Part shown: positions 25,418-31,694 of the stretch, piece after piece
How positions within the stretch are numbered: the stretch's first letter is position 1
Layout of the letters: the number at the start of each line of letters is the position of its first letter
Source of the DNA: an uncultured Collinsella sp.
GTDB lineage: Bacteria; Actinomycetota; Coriobacteriia; Coriobacteriales; Coriobacteriaceae
DNA: 34,809 nucleotides
NCBI GenBank assembly: GCA_902479095.1
Contig: CABSNL010000017.1
Location: 1 to 34,809, forward strand
Direction of reading: 5' to 3'
Program-made: the position numbers and the translations under genes
The notes under the pieces: generated by a model
Databases searched by the model: none
Told to the model about the DNA's origin: nothing
Seen by the model: only the letters and a program-made list of their open reading frames with translations

Positions 25418-26134
25418 TTAGGCGACGTTTTCGACCAGCTCGGCAACGATGGCGTCAAAGGCGGCAACCGGGTCGTCGGCACCGGTGATGGGTCGGCCCA
25501 CCACGATGTGGCTCGCGCCGCGCTCGATAGCCTGAGAAGGCGTCGCCACGCGGGATTGATCGCCCAAGGCAGCACCCACCGGACGCACGCCCGGAGTAAC
25601 GATCAGCGCGTCGGGGCCGAGCAGTTCGCGCATGTCATGGGCCTCCATCGGCGAGCACACGATACCGTCGATGCCGTTGGCCTGAGCAAGCTTCGCCAGG
25701 CGGGCAGCCTCCTCGGCCACGGGCGACTCGACGCCGATCTCAGCCAGCGAATCCTGGTTCATGCTCGTGAGCACGGTGATGGCGACGAGCTTGGCGCGGT
25801 CCTCGCGCGCCTCCTCGGCACCCTCACGGCACGCTGCGAGCATGGCACCAGAACCCAGGCCGTGGACCGAGAGCAGGTCGGCACCGGCAAGCGAGGCCGA
25901 ACGGGCGGCACCGCGCACCTGATGCGGAATGTCATGGAACTTGAGGTCAAGGAAGACCTTAAAGCCCAAGTCCTTGAACGTCTTGACGATCTCGGGACCC
26001 TCGGCGTAATAGAGCGTCATGCCGACCTTGAGCCAAGCGACATGACCAGAAAGCTCGTGGGCGAGTTCGAGCGCACGCTCACGGTCGCAGTCGAGGGCGA
26101 CGATAACGCGGTCGCGGGCATCGTTTTCTAGCAT
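25418..26134 (-). CDS. pyrF: Orotidine 5'-phosphate decarboxylase
   Basis: A 238-residue TIM-barrel enzyme that makes UMP from OMP. The catalytic motif DLKFHDIP spans residues 63-70, and late TPGVRP and IVVGRPIT bind phosphate. ATG at 26134 overlaps pyrD by seven bases. Last gene of the pyr operon. Confidence 0.96.
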   Translation of the reverse strand: MLENDARDRVIVALDCDRERALELAHELSGHVAWLKVGMTLYYAEGPEIVKTFKDLGFKVFLDLKFHDIPHQVRGAARSASLAGADLLSVHGLGSGAMLAACREGAEEAREDRAKLVAITVLTSMNQDSLAEIGVESPVAEEAARLAKLAQANGIDGIVCSPMEAHDMRELLGPDALIVTPGVRPVGAALGDQSRVATPSQAIERGASHIVVGRPITGADDPVAAFDAIVAELVENVA

Positions 26135-27051
26135 TCGAAAGCACCTACCAGCTCGTTGATGTCCTTCACGCCCTGGGACTCGGCCCAGGCCTCGAGCTCG
26201 CGCGCGATCTTAATCGAGGCGCACGGATCGACGAAGTTAGCCATGCCGACCGACACGCAGGTGGCACCAGCCAGGATAAACTCGGCCGCATCCTCACCGG
26301 TCATGACGCCGCCGACGCCATTGATGGGGATATCGACGGCCTGGGCGACCTCCCAGACCATGCGCACGGCGATGTGGTGGCACAGCGGGCCCGAAAGACC
26401 GCCCTTGGGCTTGGCCACGCGGGACTTGCGTGTATGAACGTCAATAGCCATGCCCTGGATGGAGTTGATGACCGAAAGGCCGTCGGCTCCTGCGGCCTCG
26501 AGAGCCTTGGCAATCTCGGCGACGTTAACCGGAGCCATCTTTACGAACAGCGGCTTATCGGTCACCTTACGGCAGGCGGCCATAACGGCAGAGGCGCCCT
26601 CGGGCGAGGAGCCCATGGCAGCACCGCCGGCGGCAATATTGGGGCAGCTGACGTTGATCTCGTAGCCGGCAGCCCAGGGGCACAGCTCGACATACATCTC
26701 GAGCGCGCGGACAAACTCCTCGACGGAATGACCGGCGACCTGGCAGATGACCTGGCAACCGTCCTTGGAGAGCTGCTCGAGCCACGGACCGGACTCGCGG
26801 GCAAAAGCGGCCACGCCGGGGTTCTGAAGGCCCACGGAGTTGATCATGCCGCCGGGAATCTCGGCCATGCGGGGCGCGGGGTTGCCGGGCCAGGGCTCGG
26901 CGGCGCAGCCCTTGGTGGTAATGGCACCCAGCTGGGAGACATCAAAGAAGTTCTGGAACTGCCAACCGTAGCCAAAGGTACCGGCTGCGGTGTTGATGGG
27001 GTTCTGCATCTTGACGCCGCCGAAATCGACGGCCATGTTCACGGTACCCAC
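26128..27051 (-). CDS. pyrD: Dihydroorotate dehydrogenase, catalytic subunit (class 1B)
   Basis: About 307 residues, an FMN enzyme oxidising dihydroorotate. The opening FGGVKMQNPINTAAGTFG, the INVSCPN motif with its catalytic cysteine, and late VGGVMTGEDAAE fit class 1B, which works with PyrK and NAD. The start is uncertain. GTG 27051 has AAGGTGG seven bases upstream and overlaps the pyrK stop; ATG 27036 matches the length of homologues better but has no clear ribosome-binding site. Confidence 0.93.
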   Translation of the reverse strand: MGTVNMAVDFGGVKMQNPINTAAGTFGYGWQFQNFFDVSQLGAITTKGCAAEPWPGNPAPRMAEIPGGMINSVGLQNPGVAAFARESGPWLEQLSKDGCQVICQVAGHSVEEFVRALEMYVELCPWAAGYEINVSCPNIAAGGAAMGSSPEGASAVMAACRKVTDKPLFVKMAPVNVAEIAKALEAAGADGLSVINSIQGMAIDVHTRKSRVAKPKGGLSGPLCHHIAVRMVWEVAQAVDIPINGVGGVMTGEDAAEFILAGATCVSVGMANFVDPCASIKIARELEAWAESQGVKDINELVGAFEC

Positions 27052-27842
27052 TAGAAGACCACCACCTTGGAAGCATCGAACACGGGGCCGCACATGCAAG
27101 CGCCCTTCATACCGTCGACCGTCTCGACATTGCAGGTGTTGCAGGCGCCAAAGCCACAGCTCATCATGCGCTCAAGCGACACCTCGCAGTACGCACCGGC
27201 CTCGGCGGCAGCGGCGGCGACTTTCTTCATCATGACAGCGGGGCCGCAGCTGGCCACATAGTCGTAGCCGCCCTCGCCGAGCAGCTCGGCTGCCGGGTCG
27301 GTGCAAAAAACGTGCGTGCCCAGCGTGCCATCATCGGTGCACACGTTAACCGTGGCGCCCAGCGCGCGGAACTCATCGACACCCACGGCCTTGGAAGCGG
27401 TGCCAAAGCCCAGGCACACATCCACGTCAACACCCTGCTCGGCAAGCATACCGGCCAGGCACAGCACAGGAGGAACGCCGATGCCACCGGCGACGAGCAG
27501 GGCCTTCCTGGTGCCCTCGGGTACCATCCAGCCACGGCCACCGGGGCCCAGCAGGTTAGAGGTGGAGCCAGGGCCCATCTGGGACAAACGACGGGTATCG
27601 TCGCCCACGACGGCGTACCACAGCTCGACGGTGCCGGCCTCGGCGTCGGCGCGGTAGTAGCTCAGGGGCACGCGAAGCAGCGAGGACGCATCGCCGGGTA
27701 CGGCGATGTTCACAAACTGACCGGGCTTGAGCGCACTTGCAAGCTTGGGGGCCGAGATGACGAGCGAGAAGATGCCATCGGCAATCTCCCGGTTCGAGAC
27801 GACCTCGAAGTCGTGCATGCGTGCAGTGGAAGGTGTGGGCAT
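27051..27842 (-). CDS. pyrK: Dihydroorotate dehydrogenase electron-transfer subunit
   Basis: A 263-residue flavoprotein with an FAD domain (RVPLSYYR), an NAD-binding domain (VAGGIGVPPVLCLA) and a C-terminal 2Fe-2S site with cysteines in CGFGACNTC and ACMC. It passes electrons from PyrD to NAD. ATG at 27842 with GGAG five bases upstream; the open frame to 27878 lacks support. A GC-rich hairpin lies in the 92-base gap after pyrC. Confidence 0.94.
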   Translation of the reverse strand: MPTPSTARMHDFEVVSNREIADGIFSLVISAPKLASALKPGQFVNIAVPGDASSLLRVPLSYYRADAEAGTVELWYAVVGDDTRRLSQMGPGSTSNLLGPGGRGWMVPEGTRKALLVAGGIGVPPVLCLAGMLAEQGVDVDVCLGFGTASKAVGVDEFRALGATVNVCTDDGTLGTHVFCTDPAAELLGEGGYDYVASCGPAVMMKKVAAAAAEAGAYCEVSLERMMSCGFGACNTCNVETVDGMKGACMCGPVFDASKVVVF

Positions 27843-27934
27843 AGACGCTCCAATCCCCCATGCGGTTGCATGGTCCAAACGAACAGAAAGCGCGGCACCG
27901 CAAGGGCACCGCGCACAAAAGCGATAAGGCTATG

Positions 27935-29224
27935 CTAGCAGATGCAGCCGTCGGCGAGCGTCTGCTTACCGCCGACAAACACATCGGTGGCACGACCGGT
28001 GAGCGTGCGGCCGGCAAAACCGGAGTTCTCAGCACGCGACTCGTAGCCGTCCTCGCCGACCGTCCAGGTAGCGGACGCGTCGAACACGGTCAGGTCGGCA
28101 ACGGAGCCCGCCTTGACCTGAACCTGGTCGAGGCCCAGGATCTCACGCGGCTTGATGGCCATGAGCTCGACCATGCGGCCCACGCCCATCTTGCCCGTGT
28201 TGACCAGCTCGGTGAGCACGAGTGACAGCGAGGTCTCGAGGCCGATCATGCCAAAGGGCGCAAGCTCGAACTCGCGGGCCTTCTCCCACGGGGTGTGGGG
28301 AGCGTGATCGGTGACGATAACGTCGACGGTGCCGTCGATGACACCCTGACGGATAGCCTCGGCGTCCTCGTCGGTGCGCAGCGGCGGGTTGACCTTGAGC
28401 GAGGTGTTGTAGGTCTCGTCCAGGTCGTTCTCGGTCAGGAACATGTGGTGAGGGGTGGCCTCGCAGGTAACCTGAACGCCGGCGGCCTTGCCGGCACGCA
28501 CGATCTCCAGGCCATGGGCGGTGGAGATGTGCTGGATGTGCAGCTTGGCACCGGTCAGCTTGGCGATCTCGATGTCGCGAGCGATCTGGAGCTCCTCGCC
28601 GGCAGCCGGCCAGCCCTCGAGAGCCAGACGGGTCGAGACCTTGCCCTCGTTGATCTGGCCGTGGCCGACCAGGTCATCGTCCTGGCAGTGGCTCATAAAG
28701 ACCTTGCCGAACATCTTGCCGTAGTCCATGCAGCGACGGAGCATGCCAGCACCCTGCACGCCGCGACCGTCGTCGGTAAAGGCGACGGCGCCGTGGGCGA
28801 CCATATCGCCCATCTCGGACATAGCCTCGCCCTTAAGACCGCGGGTCATAGCGCCCGACGGATAGACGCGGCAGTGACCGACCTCGGCAGCACGGGACTT
28901 GACGAACTCCACGACGGTGCCGTTATCGGTAACGGGATCGGTGTTGGGCATGGCGCACACGCCGGTAAAGCCGCCCTTGGCAGCTGCGCGGGTGCCGCTC
29001 TCGATGTCCTCTTTGACCTCGTAGCCGGGTTCGCGAAGGTGAACGTGCATATCCACCAGGCCAGGGACGAGGTACTTGCCGGAAAGGTCGCGGACCTCGG
29101 CTCCCTCGACGGCGAGATTCTCGCCGACCTCGGCGATCTTGTCGCCGTCAATCAGGACGTCAACGACACCGTCAAGCTCGACGGACGGGTCGACGACGTG
29201 GGCATTCTTAAGAAGCAAGGCCAT
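27935..29224 (-). CDS. pyrC: Dihydroorotase
   Basis: A 429-residue zinc amidohydrolase of the type I (Bacillus-like) class. H60 and H62 in DMHVHLREPG bind metal; later CEATPHHMFLTE and VTDHAPHTPWEK carry further ligands. It cyclises carbamoyl-aspartate. ATG at 29224 has GGAGG eight bases upstream and lies inside the end of pyrB (17-base overlap). The frame reaching 29380 is not supported. Confidence 0.95.
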   Translation of the reverse strand: MALLLKNAHVVDPSVELDGVVDVLIDGDKIAEVGENLAVEGAEVRDLSGKYLVPGLVDMHVHLREPGYEVKEDIESGTRAAAKGGFTGVCAMPNTDPVTDNGTVVEFVKSRAAEVGHCRVYPSGAMTRGLKGEAMSEMGDMVAHGAVAFTDDGRGVQGAGMLRRCMDYGKMFGKVFMSHCQDDDLVGHGQINEGKVSTRLALEGWPAAGEELQIARDIEIAKLTGAKLHIQHISTAHGLEIVRAGKAAGVQVTCEATPHHMFLTENDLDETYNTSLKVNPPLRTDEDAEAIRQGVIDGTVDVIVTDHAPHTPWEKAREFELAPFGMIGLETSLSLVLTELVNTGKMGVGRMVELMAIKPREILGLDQVQVKAGSVADLTVFDASATWTVGEDGYESRAENSGFAGRTLTGRATDVFVGGKQTLADGCIC

Positions 29225-30152
29225 TATCGGCACCTCCAAGCAGCAGATACAGGATAGCCATACGCACACAGATACCGGCGTAGACCTGCTCCAGGATGAC
29301 GGAGCGTTGCGGGTGGTCGGCCATATAAGAGTCGAACTCGACGCCGCGGTTGATGGGGCCCGGGTGGCAGATAATCGCATCGGGCTTCATGAGCTTCTCG
29401 CGGTCCTTGGTCAGACCGAAGAGCTTGTGGTACTCGCGAATGGTCGGGAACGGGGCACCCTCGAGGCGCTCTTGCTGCACGCGCAGCATGTAGACGACGT
29501 CCAGCTCGGGCAGGACGGAATCGAGATCGCTCGTCACGTGGTCGCAGCCCAGGACCTCGGGCGCCGGCGGCAGCAGCGTGCCGGGAGCGACGGCGTAGGT
29601 CTCGCAGCCCATGATCTTAAGGGCGGGAATCAGCGAGCCGCACACACGGGAGTGCGCGATATCGCCGACGACGGCGACCTTCAGACCGTGGAAGTCACCC
29701 TTGTGCTCCCAGATGGTGTACAGGTCGAGCAGGGCCTGCGTGGGATGGTTATGCTTGCCGTCGCCGGCGCAGATGACGCTCGCGGGCGAGTTCTGCGTGA
29801 CGATGTAGGGAGCACCGGCGTGCTTATCGCGAACGACGATGCAGTCGATCTTATAGGCGTTGAGGGTCTCGACGGTGTCAACGAGGCTCTCGCCCTTAAC
29901 CGTGGAGGTCGAGGAGCCACCAAAGTTAAGGCTGTCGGCCGAAAGACGCTTCTCGGCGAGCTCGAAGGAGCTGCGGGTGCGCGTCGAGGGCTCGTTGAAC
30001 ATGTTGACGATGGTCTTGCCCTTGAGCGTGGGGACCTTTTTGATCGCACGCTCGTTGACCTCGGAGAACGCCTTGGCGGTCTCGAGGATGAGCTTGATGT
30101 CCTCTTCGGAGTACTCGGTAATGTCGATCAGGTGCTTATGGTTGAACGCCAC
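29208..30152 (-). CDS. pyrB: Aspartate carbamoyltransferase catalytic subunit
   Basis: A 314-residue enzyme joining carbamoyl phosphate and aspartate. STRTRSSFE (residues 56-64) is the carbamoyl-phosphate site, with later HPTQALLDLYT and PGPINRG. GTG start at 30152, after GGAGG in the end of pyrR with an 11-base spacing. No pyrI regulatory subunit is nearby, as in the Bacillus-type pathway. Confidence 0.95.
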   Translation of the reverse strand: MAFNHKHLIDITEYSEEDIKLILETAKAFSEVNERAIKKVPTLKGKTIVNMFNEPSTRTRSSFELAEKRLSADSLNFGGSSTSTVKGESLVDTVETLNAYKIDCIVVRDKHAGAPYIVTQNSPASVICAGDGKHNHPTQALLDLYTIWEHKGDFHGLKVAVVGDIAHSRVCGSLIPALKIMGCETYAVAPGTLLPPAPEVLGCDHVTSDLDSVLPELDVVYMLRVQQERLEGAPFPTIREYHKLFGLTKDREKLMKPDAIICHPGPINRGVEFDSYMADHPQRSVILEQVYAGICVRMAILYLLLGGADNGLAS

Positions 30153-30156
30153 GGTA

Positions 30157-30741
30157 CTACTCACCTCCCAGCGGCGCGGAGCCCACATGGGAACCCGGCG
30201 CGACGTCGTTAATCTCGACAGCGGTGTGGCCGTCGACTTCCTTCATATATAGGTGCACGTTCTCCTCATGCGACGAGGGAACGTTCTTGCCGACAAAGTC
30301 CGGCGAGATGGGGAGCTCGCGGTGGCCGCGGTCAACGAGGACTGCCAGCTCAATGCGGCTCGGACGGCCCAGGTCCATGACGGCGTCGAGAGCGGCGCGA
30401 ATGGTACGGCCCGTATACAGGATGTCGTCCACCAGCACGACGCGCTTGCCGTCGACGCTAAAGGGAATGTTGGTGGCGTGGATCGCGGGAGCGAAATTGG
30501 TAGCGTAGTCATCGCGGTAGAAGCTGATGTCGAGGCTGCCGAGCGGAACGTCGACGCCCTCGATCTCCTTGATCTCCTCGGCAAGTTTCTTTGCCAGAAG
30601 GTCGCCGCGCGTGACGATGCCGACCAGAGCGAGGTCTTCACAGCCCTCGTTGCGCTCGAGAATCTCGTGCGCGATGCGGGTCATCGCTCGATTGACGGCG
30701 GTCTCGTCCATGATGACCGCCTTGGGGGAAGTCGTGCCCAT
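30157..30741 (-). CDS. pyrR: PyrR: pyr operon attenuation protein / uracil phosphoribosyltransferase
   Basis: A 194-residue protein with the PRPP-binding motif VVLVDDILYTGRT (residues 101-113). PyrR binds pyr leader RNA when UMP or UTP is plentiful and favours termination. ATG at 30741 with AAGGAG four bases upstream. First gene of the operon, behind a leader with a terminator and a hairpin suited to PyrR binding. Confidence 0.95.
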   Translation of the reverse strand: MGTTSPKAVIMDETAVNRAMTRIAHEILERNEGCEDLALVGIVTRGDLLAKKLAEEIKEIEGVDVPLGSLDISFYRDDYATNFAPAIHATNIPFSVDGKRVVLVDDILYTGRTIRAALDAVMDLGRPSRIELAVLVDRGHRELPISPDFVGKNVPSSHEENVHLYMKEVDGHTAVEINDVAPGSHVGSAPLGGE

Positions 30742-30780
30742 CGATCTCCTTCCTCACATGTCTTGACTGCTGACACAGTC

Positions 30781-30821
30781 AAAAAAATAGATGCCCGACC
30801 GCTCAAAGCGGACCAGACACC
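30781..30821 (-). terminator. Attenuation terminator in the pyr leader
   Basis: On the minus strand, 30813-30821 pairs with 30790-30798 and 30807-30811 with 30799-30803, giving 14 pairs with some G-U and one bulged base. A TATTTTTTT run follows (30789-30781). It lies 40 bases before pyrR. Confidence 0.85.
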
Positions 30822-30877
30822 CACAGGAAAGACTGCTCTTTGGCAGCTATGTAATTCCATGTGGGTATCTCGTACCC
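30819..30877 (-). promoter_or_regulatory. Candidate PyrR-binding and antitermination stems
   Basis: Hairpin B pairs 30855-30866 with 30819-30829 (one bulge) and is capped by CTGC-CAAAGA-GCAG. Its hexaloop resembles the CNGNGR loop bound by PyrR, differing at the third position. Hairpin A (GGGTA-CGAGA-TACCC, 30863-30877) uses the same ACCC bases and so excludes B. B in turn abuts the terminator. This fits the Bacillus-type PyrR switch, by inference. Confidence 0.55.
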
Positions 30878-30972
30878 CTTTAATGGTCAACGGATAGTGT
30901 AGCCAACCTCGAGCTTAATTGCGAGCATAAATACAGAGCAATCCGTAAACGGAGCCCAATGCTCAATAAACC

Positions 30973-31001
30973 TATATATATTTGTGGGACGAGCTTGAAA
31001 A
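30973..31001 (-). promoter_or_regulatory. Possible pyr operon promoter
   Basis: Minus strand: TTTTCA, 17 bases, TATATA. The -35 is weak. It would give a leader of about 225 bases before pyrR. It overlaps the -35 of the divergent plus-strand promoter. Confidence 0.4.
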
Positions 31002-31023
31002 CGCACGCACGAGCTGGCATAAT
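30995..31023 (+). promoter_or_regulatory. Possible upstream promoter toward rpmB
   Basis: Plus strand: TTGAAA, 17 bases, CATAAT, a good sigma-70-type match. It faces rpmB 170 bases downstream and could drive a long leader or a small RNA. No gene is visible between 31024 and rpmB. Confidence 0.45.
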
Positions 31024-31129
31024 CCCCTCTGCTGCACGCAAATCGGATCTACGTCCAGGGCCGTGGCGTGAGCACTATCGCCAAAAGAGGAATATCTCTG
31101 TGTAGATTACGCACAGGGAGCTGCTTCTG

Positions 31130-31138
31130 TGCTATAGT
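31130..31138 (+). promoter_or_regulatory. Extended -10 promoter of rpmB
   Basis: TGCTATAGT, identical to the element before rpsT, lies about 55 bases before the rpmB start. A small hairpin (GCGACA...TGTCGC, 31157-31176) sits in the leader just before the ribosome-binding site. Confidence 0.6.
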
Positions 31139-31192
31139 TCAGGATTGTTTGTTAACGCGACATGTTCGTTTGTCGCCCAAGGAGGGTCAGTT

Positions 31193-31381
31193 ATGTCCAA
31201 AGTTTGCGAAGTTTGCGGTAAGCACCCCGTTGCCGGTCGCTCCATCAGCCACTCTCACCGCGTCACCAACCGTAAGTTCCGCCCCAACATCCAGCGCGTC
31301 TACGTCGTCGTCGATGGCCACCGTCGCAAGATGAACGTTTGCTCCACCTGCCTCAAGTCCGGCAAGGTTGCGCGCTCCTAA
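31193..31381 (+). CDS. rpmB: 50S ribosomal protein L28
   Basis: A 62-residue L28 from the ATG at 31193, after AAGGAGG (31179-31185). It keeps the zinc-ribbon cysteine pairs CEVC and CSTC, and the stretch HRVTNRKFRPNIQRV is typical. A structural protein of the large ribosomal subunit. It has its own promoter and terminator. The open frame from 31145 is longer but lacks a ribosome-binding site. Confidence 0.96.
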   Translation: MSKVCEVCGKHPVAGRSISHSHRVTNRKFRPNIQRVYVVVDGHRRKMNVCSTCLKSGKVARS

Positions 31382-31450
31382 ATAAGGTCTTACCAACAAG
31401 TACCTCGGACTCTCCGGGTCAAAGACCTCGCGTTCACATAGAACTTACCA

Positions 31451-31482
31451 AAGGTGCCCTCCCCTACGGAGGGCGCCTTTTT
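31451..31482 (+). terminator. Intrinsic terminator of rpmB
   Basis: Arms 31451-31462 and 31468-31479 pair over 12 positions (one G-U) around a five-base loop, followed by T's. Confidence 0.92.
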
Positions 31483-31485
31483 GTA

Positions 31486-31543
31486 CTCATTGGGGACAGA
31501 CTTACATGAGTGAAAGCACTCATGTAAGTCTGTCCCCAATGAG
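31486..31543. repeat. Perfect 27-bp inverted repeat between rpmB and adhE
   Basis: Arms 31486-31512 and 31517-31543 match perfectly around the four-base loop AAAG. Each arm contains TTGGGGACAGACTT, which resembles, from memory, REP sequences linked to Y1-type (RAYT) transposases. It starts four bases beyond the rpmB terminator. No T-run follows, so it is not needed as a terminator. Confidence 0.85.
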
Positions 31544-31572
31544 CGGGACGATGCACTGGTAGATAGTTTTGT

Positions 31573-31602
31573 TAAAACGTTTCAGTTTATTGAAGCGTTT
31601 TA
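31573..31602 (+). promoter_or_regulatory. Inverted operator pair upstream of adhE
   Basis: TAAAACGTTTCA (31573-31584) and TGAAGCGTTTTA (31591-31602) are inverted copies of TGAARCGTTTTA, centred 18 bp apart. The central CG and AAACGTTT-like symmetry recall LacI/CcpA-family operators. They lie some 45-75 bp upstream of the adhE -10. Confidence 0.5.
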
Positions 31603-31645
31603 GTGTGCCTTTTACGGGAATCTTACCGTTCGCCGAATCATTTCT

Positions 31646-31654
31646 TGCTATCAT
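31646..31654 (+). promoter_or_regulatory. Extended -10 promoter of adhE
   Basis: TGCTATCAT, about 40 bases before the adhE ATG, matches an extended -10. No good -35 is at 17 bp. Confidence 0.5.
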
Positions 31655-31694
31655 GCAAGTCGTAGGGTAAATCTCCGATCGCAAGGAGACACAA

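Noticed and set aside
27843..27934. Terminator between pyrC and pyrK
   Set aside because: The GC-rich hairpin there is interrupted and followed only by a broken T-run, so pyrKDF more likely stay in the same transcript.
30742..31192. tRNA, SRP RNA or 6S RNA in the pyrR-rpmB gap
   Set aside because: I could not find a cloverleaf, the SRP tetraloop domain or a 6S-like bubble; the structure seen is better explained as the pyr leader.
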